A DNA stretch of 64,000 nt from Sinorhizobium fredii NGR234 (GCF_000018545.1 NC_012586.1:2170001-2234000), one strand, 5' to 3'. Positions 18,793-29,574 are shown, counted from the first letter of the stretch. Notes: generated from the letters alone by a model not told the origin. Translations and numbers: made by a program.

Positions 18793-20397
18793 CTACGATG
18801 CCTTCGCCAGGCGCCGCGCAACGCGGGCTTTGGCGTAGCGGGCGAGGCCGATCTTGATGGCGACGAGCAGTGGCGCGGCGATGACGAACAGCAGGGCGAC
18901 GGCGTTGAAGGCCGTGTCGAAGGCGATCACGGTGGACTGGCCGGTGACGGCCCGGCCGATGAGGCCTGCCGCCGCCCGGGCCGCCGCCGCTGCGTCCATC
19001 CCCTTGGCCGTCAGCATCGCCGTCGTCGCCGCCAGCCGTTCGATGACCGCCGGCTGCCCGGCGCTGAGATTGGCGCCGAGCACGGCGCCATTGGCGACGA
19101 CACCATGGTCGATCAGCGTCTGCAGGGCGGCGACGCCGATCAGGCCGCCGAGCTGGCGGCCGGTGTTGAACAGGCCGATGCCGGCGGCGCGGTTACCCCG
19201 GCCGAGCTGGCCGAAGGCGATCAGGGTGATCGACAGAAACAGGAAGCCGAGACCGAAGCCGCGCAGCAGGATGGCGGCCATCATGTCGTCGGCGCCGCTG
19301 TCGCTGGTCGAACCGGAAAGCATCCACATCGCCGCCATGATCATTAGGATGCCGAACGGCACCGTGGCGAAGGGCGCAACACGGCGCACCTGCACGAGGA
19401 AGGCGGCGATCAACAGCGCGCCGACGAACAGCGCGCCGCTTGGCAACAGGAGCTGGCCGGCGTCGGTCGGCGTGAAGGCGAGGACGGAGACGGCAAAGGC
19501 CGGGATCAGGAAGGCGCTGCCGAACAGGGCGGCGCCGGCGACGAAACTGACGATGAAGGCGAAGCAGAAATCCTCCGAGCCGAACAGCGTGGCGTCGATG
19601 AGGCCCCGGCCCCTGGCCAGTACCTGCTGGCCGAGAAACGTCAGCAGCGCGGCCAGCCCGATCACCGTCAGCCACAGGATGCGCGGCTCCTCGAACCAGT
19701 CCCAGCGGCTGCCCTGGCTGAGGACGTAGGTGGCGCAGAACAGCGTGACGGAGATCAGCGCGAAGCCGATCCAGTCGAACGGGCGAGGCGCCATCCTCGC
19801 CGGCATCGGGCCGTCGGCGATCAGCAGCAGTCCGGCCGCGACGAGCGCCAGCGGCACGACACTGAAGAAGATCCATGTCCAGGATTGGCTGTCGAGGAGC
19901 CAGCCCTGCAGGGCCGGCGCGATCGTCGCCGGGGCGACCACCGAGCCCATCGCAAACAGCGCCTGGAGGATCGGTTGACGGGATCGCGGATAGGCGAGAA
20001 AGAGGATCGCCTGGCCGCCGACCAAAAGAACGCCGCCTGAGAAGCCCTGGATGATGCGCAACGCGACCAGCAGCTCCAGCCGGGCCGTCATGGCGGCAAG
20101 GCCGCAGGCGAGGCCCATGGCGAGGGTGGCGCCGATGATCAGCCGGCGCGGCTCGATACGGTCGACCAGCGAGGCGGCGGCGATGAAGCCGATCAGCTTC
20201 AGCGTCGTGTAGCCGATGTCGAGCCAGGCGAACTCGTCCGGCGTCGCATAGGTGTCGCCGATGATATCGCCGCGCCCGAGCGACAGGACGGTGCTGGCGA
20301 TCGCCTCGGTCAGCGTCGCCAGCACGATGCCGGCGACGAGCAGGGTTGCCGCGAGTGGCGTGGCGCGGTTCGGCGCGACGGGGCGGACCGTGCTCAT
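18793..20397 (-). CDS. MFS drug exporter, DHA2 (EmrB-like) family
   Basis: 534 residues from the ATG at 20397, which overlaps the HlyD stop by 4 bp (ATGA). It has about 14 transmembrane segments, as in DHA2 permeases. Landmarks are the start LVAGIVLATLTEAIASTVLS, the first cytoplasmic loop VDRIEPRRLIIGATLAMGLA, RIIQGFSGGVLLVGGQAILF, and a long internal domain with FDWIGFALISVTLF. With the HlyD-type partner it should form a tripartite-type efflux pump for hydrophobic compounds. Substrate unknown. Confidence 0.9.
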   Translation of the reverse strand: MSTVRPVAPNRATPLAATLLVAGIVLATLTEAIASTVLSLGRGDIIGDTYATPDEFAWLDIGYTTLKLIGFIAAASLVDRIEPRRLIIGATLAMGLACGLAAMTARLELLVALRIIQGFSGGVLLVGGQAILFLAYPRSRQPILQALFAMGSVVAPATIAPALQGWLLDSQSWTWIFFSVVPLALVAAGLLLIADGPMPARMAPRPFDWIGFALISVTLFCATYVLSQGSRWDWFEEPRILWLTVIGLAALLTFLGQQVLARGRGLIDATLFGSEDFCFAFIVSFVAGAALFGSAFLIPAFAVSVLAFTPTDAGQLLLPSGALFVGALLIAAFLVQVRRVAPFATVPFGILMIMAAMWMLSGSTSDSGADDMMAAILLRGFGLGFLFLSITLIAFGQLGRGNRAAGIGLFNTGRQLGGLIGVAALQTLIDHGVVANGAVLGANLSAGQPAVIERLAATTAMLTAKGMDAAAAARAAAGLIGRAVTGQSTVIAFDTAFNAVALLFVIAAPLLVAIKIGLARYAKARVARRLAKAS

Positions 20398-21482
20398 GAG
20401 CCGCCTCCCTGGACGATCTCGACCCGCGCCGACAGGCCGGGCACGAGACGGCCGGCCAGCGGATTGCCGGCCAGGCGGATCTTCACCGGAACGCGCTGGA
20501 CGACGCGGACGAAGTTGCCGGTCGCATTGTCCGGCGGCAGCAGGCTGAAGGCCGAGCCGCTGCCCGGCGCGAAGCTGTCGACGACGCCGTCCAGCGCCCC
20601 GGCCGGATAGCCGTCGATGGTGATCCGGGCGCGCTGGCCGGGACGGATATGTTCGACCTGGGTTTCCTTGAAGTTCGCCACCACCCAGACATCGTCGACC
20701 GGGACGATGTCGAGCAGGGCGGCGCCCGGCGCGACGAACCGGCCGATCCTCACCTGGCGGTTGCCGATGACGCCGCCGACCGGGGCGCGGACCACGGTGC
20801 TGTCGAGATCGATCTCGGCGAGATCGCGGGCCGCCTCGGCCTGCGCCACGGCGGCGACGGCCGCCTCGCGCTGGGCGGCGAGCACGGCGATGCGCTGCCG
20901 CTGCGCCTCGACCGTTGCGGCGGCCGCCGCGACGCTCGCCTCGGCGCGCGACCGCGCCGCGTCGCTTTCGTCGACATGGGCCTGGCTGATGGTGTTGCTG
21001 CGGATCAGTTCGCGGCGGCGCTCGTAGGCCTTGGTCGCCAGGTCGAGCTCGGCCGCCGCCGCCCGGCCCTGGGCTTCGGCCTGGCGGATTAGGGCATGCT
21101 GAAGCTCGGTCTCGGCATCGACGTTGATCAGGCGCGCTTCGGCCGCCTCGACATTGGCAACCGCCTGCGCCAGCCGGGCGCGGTAGTCGCGATCGTCGAT
21201 GCGGAACAGCACGTCGCCGGCCCGGACGGCCTGGTTGTCCTTGACCGCGACCGCCGTGACGTAGCCGGCGACCTTCGGGGCAAGCGCGGTGACGTCGCCG
21301 CGCACATAGGCGTTGTCGGTCGAGGCCGCGCTGCCCGAACGGGCCCAGGCCCATCCACCGGCCACGACAACCACGGCGCCGAGGCACAGCGCAAGGCCGA
21401 CTATCTTCTTCGGTTTGGGTCCAGCCATGGTCCCGGAACTTCCGCCGGTGACGATGGCGACTTTGCTCTCGAGCGAATCCAT
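20394..21482 (-). CDS. HlyD/EmrA-type membrane fusion protein with a dehydrogenase-like N-terminal leader
   Basis: 362 residues from the ATG at 21482, which has a good ribosome site (AGGACATGAGAAA). Residues 1-17, MDSLESKVAIVTGGSSG, look like the first beta-strand and glycine-rich NAD loop of a short-chain dehydrogenase. The ordinary HlyD start would be the in-frame Met 19 (MAGPKPKKIVGLALCLGAVV) at 21428. Then follow one membrane anchor (about 27-45), a biotinyl-lipoyl-like barrel (DNAYVRGDVTALAPKVAGYV), a long coiled coil (about 100-210), and the second barrel half (TVVRAPVGGVIGNRQVRIGR). It pairs with the MFS permease encoded immediately downstream. The odd leader suggests that a deletion fused a dehydrogenase start to this gene. 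Confidence 0.88.
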   Translation of the reverse strand: MDSLESKVAIVTGGSSGTMAGPKPKKIVGLALCLGAVVVVAGGWAWARSGSAASTDNAYVRGDVTALAPKVAGYVTAVAVKDNQAVRAGDVLFRIDDRDYRARLAQAVANVEAAEARLINVDAETELQHALIRQAEAQGRAAAAELDLATKAYERRRELIRSNTISQAHVDESDAARSRAEASVAAAAATVEAQRQRIAVLAAQREAAVAAVAQAEAARDLAEIDLDSTVVRAPVGGVIGNRQVRIGRFVAPGAALLDIVPVDDVWVVANFKETQVEHIRPGQRARITIDGYPAGALDGVVDSFAPGSGSAFSLLPPDNATGNFVRVVQRVPVKIRLAGNPLAGRLVPGLSARVEIVQGGGS

Positions 21483-21599
21483 TTTCTCATGTCCTGTTGA
21501 TGTCGATGACCGCGCAGCTGCTTCCGGCGGACGCAATCCTCTGCCGCCCGGCTGCCTGTCCGATATTTGCGAAGGTGCTGCCCGACGCCGGGCCGACGC

Positions 21600-22352
21600 T
21601 CAGTGCGCCGCCTGCTGGCCGAGCCAGTCCTCGAAGCGGATCGCGCCGATACGGGGGTTCTTGCCCGGAGTGAGCGACTGATCATCGAGCACGGCGCCGA
21701 AGTAGCGGGCGTGGACATCAGGCACGATCTTGCGCGGGTCCCGGGTCGCCTTGAGGAAGCGCCTGACGAGGTCGTCGAGCGGGATCGCTTCCGGACCGGC
21801 GACTTCGATCGTGCCGTTGACCGGCGGCGCCACCGCGACGTCGGCGAGCGCCGCCGCCACGTCGTCGGACGCGATCGGCTGGATCAGCGCCGGCGACAGG
21901 CGGATTTCCTCGCCGACCGTGGCTGACTGGGCAATGCCGCCGACGAACTCGAAGAACTGCGTGGCACGCAGGATGGTGTAGGGAATGCGCGACGCCTTTA
22001 TGAGGTTTTCCTGAGCGACCTTCGCCCGGAAATAGCCGTTATCGGGAAGGCGCTCGCTGCCGACGATCGACAAGGCAACATGGTGACGCACCCCGGCGGC
22101 AGCTTCCGCAGCCAGCAGGTTGCGGCCCGACGTCTCGAAAAACTCGAGGACGGCCTGGTCTTCCCACACCGGCGCGTTTGCCACGTCGACGACGATCTGG
22201 GCCCCATCCAACGCTTCGGCCAGACCTTCTCGGGTAATGGTGTTGACACCGGTGTTCGGGGAGGCGGCAAGCACTTCATGGCCACGCTCCCTGAGGTTCT
22301 TGACGAGTTTCGATCCAATGAGGCCGGTGCCTCCGATGACGACGATCTTCAT
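21600..22352 (-). CDS. NmrA-like NAD(P)-binding protein
   Basis: 250 residues from the ATG at 22352, preceded by ATGGAGAGAGTC. Atypical short-chain dehydrogenase (NmrA/HSCARG type): the dinucleotide loop GGTGLIG is at residues 7-13, followed by NLRERGHEVLAASPNTG. The catalytic YxxxK pair is represented by YFRAKVAQE. It could be an oxidoreductase or a redox-sensing regulator. It heads the minus-strand group with the efflux pair (118-bp gap to the fused HlyD start) and is divergent from the wHTH-TPR regulator. Confidence 0.82.
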   Translation of the reverse strand: MKIVVIGGTGLIGSKLVKNLRERGHEVLAASPNTGVNTITREGLAEALDGAQIVVDVANAPVWEDQAVLEFFETSGRNLLAAEAAAGVRHHVALSIVGSERLPDNGYFRAKVAQENLIKASRIPYTILRATQFFEFVGGIAQSATVGEEIRLSPALIQPIASDDVAAALADVAVAPPVNGTIEVAGPEAIPLDDLVRRFLKATRDPRKIVPDVHARYFGAVLDDQSLTPGKNPRIGAIRFEDWLGQQAAH

Positions 22353-22604
22353 GACTCTCTCCATTTCTGCCGACCGCATCCATTGCGTCGATCCGGGGTG
22401 AAGAGTGCCTGCAAGCGTGCCGGAAGTCCTTGCGGCGGCATTGAAATGAGCTTGAGGGAAGCTTGGTTATTCGTCCAAGGCGGTTGTCGATGGCCTTGCG
22501 GCAGACGGGCGAGCGGGCTACGGCAGGCCGTGCTATCTATGCACAGAAACATTTCGCCGTTGCTTCGGCCACTAAGTCGAGGCGCCCGGTCGGGGGATGC
22601 CGCC

Positions 22605-24185
22605 GTGCAATTTTTGTTTGGAGACTACGTGCTCGATCCCGAGCGCCGGGAGCTGACGTTACGCTCGCAGGTCGTGACTGTCGGGCCGCAGGTCTTCGAC
22701 CTGCTGCTCTATCTAGTCACCAACCGCGACCGCGTCGTCAGCAAGGACGATCTGCTGCAGGCAGTGTGGAGCGGCCGGATCGTCTCGGAATCGACGATCA
22801 CCAGCCACATCAACGCGGTTCGCAAGGCCATCGGCGACAGCGGCGAAGAGCAGCGCCTGGTCCGGACGGTCGCCCGCAAGGGCTTCCGCTTCGTCGGCGA
22901 AATCGGCGAACCGCCACTGCCCGACGGGACGGCCGTCGCCGAACCCGCCTTGAGCGAAGCAAGTGAGCCGCTCCCCGGTCTCGTACTGCCGGACAAGCCC
23001 TCGATCACCGTTCTGCCCTTCCACAATCTTAGCGGCGATCCGGAGCAGGACTATTTCGCCGACGGCGTGGTGGAGGATATCATTGCCGCTCTGGCGCGCA
23101 TGCGATGGCTGTTCGTCATCGCGCGCAATTCGAGCTTCACCTACAAGGGGCGGGCGGTGGATGTGAAGGAAGTCGGCCAGGAGCTCGGCGTGCGCTACGT
23201 GCTGGAAGGCAGTGTCCGCAGGGCGGCAAACCGGGTGCGCCTCACCGGGCAGCTCATCGACACGGCAACCGGGACGCATCTCTGGGCGGAGCGCTTCGAA
23301 GGCACGCTCGATGACATCTTCGAACTGCAGGATCGGATGGCAGAAAGCGTCGTCGGCGCGATCGCGCCGCAACTCGAACGGGCGGAAATCGAGCGCGCCA
23401 AGCGAAAGCCGACGGAAAGCCTGGACGCCTACGACTATTACCTGCGCGGCACGGCGAAACTGCACAGTGGAAGCCGCGAAGCGATCGAGGCGGCGCTGCC
23501 GCTGTTCTACAAGGCGATCGAGCTCGACGGGGAGTTCGCCTCGGCCTATGGCATGGCGGCCTGGTGCCATTTCTGGCGCAAGCTGAATGGCTGGACGACC
23601 GACCTACCGCGGGAGATCGCCGAGGGTGCGCGGCTGGCGCGGCTGGCGGTGGAGCTCGGCCGGGACGACGCGGTGGCGCTGACGCGAGGCGGGCATGCGC
23701 TCGCCCATCTCACCGGCGACCTCGACGGCGGCATTGCGCTGCTCGACCGGGCCGTGCTGCTCAACCCGAACCTCGCCCCCGCCTGGTTCCTCGGCGGCGC
23801 GCTCCGCGCGCTCCGCGGCGAGACGGACGCCGCTATCGAGCACTTGGCGCATGCGGTTCGCCTCAGCCCGCTGGACCCGGAAATGTTCCGGATGCAGGTC
23901 GGGATGGCGCTGGCACATTTCTTCGCCGGGCGCTTCGATTCCGCCTCGACCTGGGCGGAAAAGGCACTGGGGAACCTGCCCAGTCTGCTGCCGGCCGCCG
24001 CCGTGACCGCGGCGAGCCACGCGCTTGCCGGACGCAAGGACAAGGCGAAGCTGGCAATGCAGCGCCTGCGCACACTCGATCCGACGCTCCGCGTCTCCAG
24101 TCTCAAGGACTGGCTGCCGATCCATCGGCAGGAAGATCTGGCGCGGCTCGCGGATGGGCTGCGGCTCGCCGGGTTGCCGGAGTGA
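22605..24185 (+). CDS. wHTH-TolB-TPR transcriptional regulator (CadC/adenylate-cyclase-like)
   Basis: About 526 residues from the GTG at 22605 (GGGGGA 8 bp upstream); an ATG at 22539 is a weaker alternative. Residues 1-100 form an OmpR/PhoB-type winged helix (SKDDLLQAVWSGRIVSESTI, then VRTVARKGFRFVGEIG). Residues about 125-260 form a TolB-like domain typical of this rhizobial family (SITVLPFHNLSGDPEQDYFA, VLEGSVRR, GTHLWAERFEGTLDDIFELQ). The C-terminal half is TPR-like helices (AIELDGEFASAYGMAAW, LNPNLAPAWFLGGALRAL). There is no receiver domain and no obvious membrane segment. Its divergent position suggests it controls the NmrA-HlyD-MFS genes, perhaps after sensing the exported compound. Confidence 0.82.
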   Translation: MQFLFGDYVLDPERRELTLRSQVVTVGPQVFDLLLYLVTNRDRVVSKDDLLQAVWSGRIVSESTITSHINAVRKAIGDSGEEQRLVRTVARKGFRFVGEIGEPPLPDGTAVAEPALSEASEPLPGLVLPDKPSITVLPFHNLSGDPEQDYFADGVVEDIIAALARMRWLFVIARNSSFTYKGRAVDVKEVGQELGVRYVLEGSVRRAANRVRLTGQLIDTATGTHLWAERFEGTLDDIFELQDRMAESVVGAIAPQLERAEIERAKRKPTESLDAYDYYLRGTAKLHSGSREAIEAALPLFYKAIELDGEFASAYGMAAWCHFWRKLNGWTTDLPREIAEGARLARLAVELGRDDAVALTRGGHALAHLTGDLDGGIALLDRAVLLNPNLAPAWFLGGALRALRGETDAAIEHLAHAVRLSPLDPEMFRMQVGMALAHFFAGRFDSASTWAEKALGNLPSLLPAAAVTAASHALAGRKDKAKLAMQRLRTLDPTLRVSSLKDWLPIHRQEDLARLADGLRLAGLPE

Positions 24186-24230
24186 CGCCGGCAGCCGAAC
24201 AGGCAGACAATCCACAGGCAACCGACGCCG

Positions 24231-25555
24231 TTAAGACCGCAATCGGGGCTCGACCGGCTCCCATATGCTGACCCTGCGGGTCTCGGGCATCAGCCATAGC
24301 GCGAGCAGGAAGCATACGGCCGGAACCGCGATCGGGTAGATCAGCGCGTAGCCGACACTGCCGGTGGCCGCGAAAGCCGCCGATGTGACGAAGGGTACCA
24401 ACCCGCCGCCCCAGCCATTGCCGATGTGATAGGGCACCGACACCGAGGTGTAGCGGATCCTGCCGGGGAAGAACTCCGCCAGGAACGCGCCGACCGGCCC
24501 ATACACCATCCCGACATAGCAGACGAGGATGAAGATGATGAAGATCGCCACCGGATAGTTGACGTTGTCCGGCTGCGTCACCGTTCCGAGCCACAGATAC
24601 AGCGGATAGTATGTGGTCGCCGCGAGCAGCATGCCTCCGAGGATGACCGGCTTGCGGCCGATGATGTCGGAGAGCCAGCCGAAAAAGATCAGGCTCGGCG
24701 TCGCAAGGAGCAGCGCAGCTCCGACGATATAGGACGAGGTCAGCGCGTCCACCTTGGAAACCTGCTGCAGGAAGTACAAGGCCCAGAACTGGCCGCTGTA
24801 CCAGACGACGCCCTGGCCGATCAGCACGATGGTGGCAATCCCGACATATTTGATGTTGGAGCTGAGGAACGCTTCCCTCCAGGGATTTCGGGTCATTTGG
24901 CCCTTTGCCTTGATCTCCTCGAAGATCGGGGTCTCCTGGAGCTGCAGGCGGATATAGATCGCGATGGCAACCAGCACGAAGGACACCAGGAAGGGAACGC
25001 GCCACGCCCAGGCGTCGAAAACTTCCGTGCCGAAATAGGTGCGCGTCGCAATGATCACGGCCAGCGACACGACGATCCCGAGCGTTGGAGAGGTCTGAAG
25101 CCAGCCGGTGTAGTAGCCCCGGCGTTCATCCGGGACATGTTCGGCCACATAGGTGATGGCGCCGCCATATTCCCCGCCCAGGCACAGGCCCTGGACCGCA
25201 AGCCGAAAAGAATGAAGGCCGCGGTCAGACCGATCGCCTCATAGGTCGGGATCAGGCCGATCGCGCCTGTGCCCAATCCCATTCCGCTGAGCGTCATGAG
25301 AAACGTGTATTTGCGGCCCACCCTGTCGCCCATCCAGCCAAACAGGAAGGCCCCCAGCGGACGGATCAGAAATCCGGCCGTGAACAGTGCAATCGTGCTC
25401 AACAGAGCTGCAACTGGATGGGATTGCTCGAAGAACTTGACTGACAGAACCGCAGCCAAGCTCCCGAAGATGTAAAAATCGTACCACTCGATGATGTTTC
25501 CCACCGACGCGGCAATGATCACGCGGCGAAAATCCTTCGGGACCTCAACAGCCAT
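24231..25555 (-). pseudogene. MFS metabolite:H+ symporter, frameshifted
   Basis: Two frames together make one MHS-type permease of about 440 residues. The first starts MAVEVPKDFRRVIIAASVGN, then IIEWYDFYIFG, at 25555 and is normal to about FILFGL. It then reads out of frame, while another frame continues VQGLCLGGEYGGAITYVAEH, then VPDERRGYY, to the stop at 24231. One G appears to be missing in TTGCGGTCCAG at about 25196-25200 (minus strand reads TTGCG-GTCCAG, expected CGG-GTC-CAG). The family carries dicarboxylates, aromatic acids or betaines. Next to pcaR it may have imported an aromatic acid or beta-ketoadipate, but this is inference. It is either inactive or a single-base sequence error. 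Confidence 0.75.
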
Positions 25556-25772
25556 GTTTCTTCCTCCCGTTACGAGACATGGCCCCCAATTTTTCAGTAT
25601 ATTATCACAGAATTAGTCTTAGCAAACCCGTACACGTCTCATTACAAAGTCTTACGTCAACGATTGCCATGGATTCGACGTTCGAAATCTCGCGCTCGTC
25701 TTTTCGATTGCAGTTCTCATTTCAGTTATCGGGCAATTTCTAGCACCAGCGCCCTGGCCTTCGACTTCTGTC

Positions 25773-26528
25773 CTATTGAACCAGCGGCCGCAGCGCGGCT
25801 TGCGTCTCCTTGAGCAAGGGTAGGTAGCGTTCCGCGAGTTCGGACGCGGCCACATGAGCGGCGGGCGCGCCGATATTGAGCGCCGCGACCACCTGCCCGC
25901 GCGCGTTCATCAGCGGCACGGCGATCGAACAAAGCCCGAGTTCGAGTTCCTGGTCGATCACCGCATAGCCCAGTTCGCGAACCTTGCGAAACTCCGCCAT
26001 CAGTTCCTCCAGATCCGTCTTCGTGCGCGGCGTATTGGCCTTGAGCTCGGTGCGACCAAGGATCTCGCGCGCCTCGGCCTCTGGAAGTGCGGCAAGCAGC
26101 ACCCTGCCCATCGAGGCGCAATAGGCGGGAAGCCGTGAACCGGGCATCAGGTTGATCGACATCACCCGGCGCTGCGAGGCGCGCGCCACATAGACGACCT
26201 CGGTGCCGTCCAGCACGGAGGCGGAAGCGCTTTGGCCGGCCTTTTCCGAGAGCTGGTCGAGATAGGGCTGGACGATCGCCGGCAGCGGCGTCGCCGAGAG
26301 ATAGGCGTGGCCGAGCCTAAGGATCCTCGGCGTCAGCGTGAAGAACTTGCCGTCATAGTCGGCATAGCCGAGTTCCGACAGTGTCAGCAGCGATCGCCGC
26401 ACCGTGGCGCGGTCGAGGCCGGTGATCTTGGAAGCCTCGGCGATCGACAGTCGCGGCTGCGCCTCGCCGAAGGCTTCGATGACCTTCAGGCCGCGCGCAA
26501 ATCCGCTGACGAAATCCGTTTCGCGCAT
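25773..26528 (-). CDS. pcaR: IclR-family regulator of pcaIJF
   Basis: 251 residues from the ATG at 26528, preceded by GCGGGGAAGAATC. The N-terminal winged HTH (FARGLKVIEAFGEAQPRLSI, then GLDRATVRRSLLTLSELGYA) is followed by an IclR effector domain (about 90-250). The opening FVSGFARGLKVI and overall sequence are of the PcaR/PcaU/PobR subgroup, which responds to beta-ketoadipate or related acids. It is divergent from pcaI, and a PcaR-like 15-mer lies between them at 26561-26575. In relatives PcaR activates pcaIJ and pcaF. Confidence 0.93.
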   Translation of the reverse strand: MRETDFVSGFARGLKVIEAFGEAQPRLSIAEASKITGLDRATVRRSLLTLSELGYADYDGKFFTLTPRILRLGHAYLSATPLPAIVQPYLDQLSEKAGQSASASVLDGTEVVYVARASQRRVMSINLMPGSRLPAYCASMGRVLLAALPEAEAREILGRTELKANTPRTKTDLEELMAEFRKVRELGYAVIDQELELGLCSIAVPLMNARGQVVAALNIGAPAAHVAASELAERYLPLLKETQAALRPLVQ

Positions 26529-26560
26529 GATTCTTCCCCGCTTCGATCTGTGCACATTAT

Positions 26561-26594
26561 GTGCGATATACGAACAAAAGTCAAATATCGCACA
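26561..26594. promoter_or_regulatory. PcaR-type operator in the pcaR-pcaI gap
   Basis: The reverse complement of 26561-26575 is GTTCGTATATCGCAC, two mismatches from the Pseudomonas putida PcaR 15-mer GTTCGATAATCGCAC (recalled from the literature). In addition TGTGCGATAT (26560-26569) and ATATCGCACA (26585-26594) form an inverted repeat with a 15-bp spacer. It lies 33 bp upstream of pcaR and about 115 bp upstream of pcaI. Confidence 0.7.
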
Positions 26595-26709
26595 AAATAT
26601 TTGACGATGGACTGAAATGAGCGCTTATTCCCGGCAGTCGCCGCTGCCAAGCACCGGAACTTGCCGTTCGCAAGAAGCGCCGCCGGCCGGCAACCAGAGG
26701 AGGGTTTTA

Positions 26710-27570
26710 ATGGCTCGCATAATGTCGCTCACCGACGCGGTGGCGGAAAACGTCCGCGACGGCGACACCGTCGCCATGGAGGGCTTCACGCACCTCATCC
26801 CCTATGCCGCCGGGCACGAGGTGATCCGCCAGGGGAAAAAGGATCTGTTCCTTGTCCGCATGACGCCGGACATCCTCTATGACCAACTGATCGGCGTCGG
26901 CGCCGCGCGCGGCATGAAATTCTCCTGGGGCGGCAATCCAGGCGTCGGCTCGCTGCACCGCTTCCGCGACGCCGTCGAGAACCAGTGGCCGCGGCCGCTC
27001 GCGATCGAGGAACACTCGCATGCGGCCATGGCGAATGCCTATGAGGCGGGCGCCGCGAACCTGCCGTTTGCCATGCTGCGCGGCTATGTCGGCGCCGACC
27101 TGCCGAAGGTGAATTCGAACATCAAAAGCGTCACCTGCCCCTTCACGGGCGAAGTGCTCGCCGCCGTGCCGGCGATCCGCCCGGATGTGACGATCATCCA
27201 CGCCCAGCGCGCCGACCGCAAAGGCAATGTGCTGCTCGAGGGCATCGTCGGCGTCCAGAAGGAAGCGGTGCTCGCCGCCAGGCGCTCGATCGTTACCGTC
27301 GAGGAGATCGTCGACGAGCTATCGCCGCCCTCCCCCAATTCCGTCGTGTTGCCGACCTGGGCGGTGACGGCGGTCGCCTACGTGCCGGGCGGCGCCTTCC
27401 CCTCCTATGCGCATGGCTATTATCCGCGTTCGAACGCCTTCTATATCCGCTGGGACGAGATCGCCCGCGACCGCCAGACGTTCACCGCCTGGATCAAGGA
27501 AAACGTGCTCGACGCGCGGCCGGAAGATTTTGCCCGCTATGCCGCCACGACATCGGCCAAGGTCGCTTGA
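26710..27570 (+). CDS. pcaI: 3-oxoadipate CoA-transferase, subunit alpha
   Basis: 286 residues from the ATG at 26710, preceded by AGAGGAGGGTTTTA. Class I CoA-transferase alpha subunit: MSLTDAVAENVRDGDTVAME, GFTHLIPYAAGHEVIRQGKK and the Rossmann-like core are present. With PcaJ it moves CoA from succinyl-CoA to beta-ketoadipate. First gene of pcaIJF; pcaJ follows after 7-10 bp. Confidence 0.95.
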   Translation: MARIMSLTDAVAENVRDGDTVAMEGFTHLIPYAAGHEVIRQGKKDLFLVRMTPDILYDQLIGVGAARGMKFSWGGNPGVGSLHRFRDAVENQWPRPLAIEEHSHAAMANAYEAGAANLPFAMLRGYVGADLPKVNSNIKSVTCPFTGEVLAAVPAIRPDVTIIHAQRADRKGNVLLEGIVGVQKEAVLAARRSIVTVEEIVDELSPPSPNSVVLPTWAVTAVAYVPGGAFPSYAHGYYPRSNAFYIRWDEIARDRQTFTAWIKENVLDARPEDFARYAATTSAKVA

Positions 27571-27580
27571 GGAGGCGATG

Positions 27581-28371
27581 ATGACGGATTTCACCCCCAC
27601 CGAAATGATGACCATCGCCGCGGCGCGCGCGCTTTCCAACGACGATGTCTGCTTCGTCGGCATCGGCGCCCCCTCGGCGGCCTGCAACGTCGCCCGGCTG
27701 ACGCATGCGCCGGACATCACGCTGATTTACGAGAGCGGTACGGTCGGCACCAAGCCGGATGTCCTGCCGCTGTCGATCGGCGACGGCGAGCTCTGCGACA
27801 CCGCCCTCTTCACCGTCTCGGTGCCGGAAATGTTCCGCTACTGGCTGCAGGGCGGCCGCATCACCACCGGCTTTCTCGGCGGGGCGCAGATCGACAGGTT
27901 CGCCAATCTCAACACCACCGTCGTCGGCCCCTATGACCGCCCGAAGGTCCGCCTGCCGGGCGGCGGCGGCGCGCCGGAGATCGCCTCCAATTGCGGCCGC
28001 ATCTTCATCACCATGGCGCTCTCGAAGCGTGGTTTCGTCGAGAAACTGCCCTTCGTCACCTCGATGGGCCATGGCGAGGGTGGCGACCATCGCGAACGGC
28101 TCGGCCTCAAGACCAAGGGTCCGACGCGCGTCATCACCGACCTCTGCATCCTCGAACCGGACACGCAGACCAAGGAACTGACCGTCGTCTCGATCCATCC
28201 CGGCGTCGAGCGCGAGCGGATCGTCGAGAATTGCGGCTGGCCGATCAAATTCGCCGAAACCGTCATCGAAACACCCGCGCCGACCGAGACGGAGCTCTCT
28301 GTGCTGCGCGACATCAACGCCCGCACCAAGAAGGCCCACGAGGGCGCCGGCCCGGGCAAGGAGGCCGCCTG

Positions 28372-28372
<1 letters not shown>
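27581..28372 (+). CDS. pcaJ: 3-oxoadipate CoA-transferase, subunit beta
   Basis: 263 residues from the second of two tandem ATGs (27578 and 27581). The second gives proper spacing from GGAGG at 27571. The catalytic Glu is expected in ITLIYESGTVGTKP (the E of the E-S/N-G motif). Later landmarks are LPGGGGAPEIASNCGRIFIT and VVSIHPGVERERIVENCGWP. The stop TGA shares its A with the ATG of pcaF (TGATG, 28370-28374), indicating coupling. Works as a complex with PcaI. Confidence 0.95.

Positions 28373-29574
<1,202 letters not shown>

Noticed and set aside
18552..18821. N-terminal extension of the pyruvyl-transferase-family gene
   Set aside because: No ribosome site or domain; the conserved start MKVVVENTVCLNTGDA is at 18551.
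20398..21387. Upstream extension of the MFS exporter frame
   Set aside because: It overlaps the HlyD gene in another frame; the true start at 20397 overlaps the HlyD stop by 4 bp.
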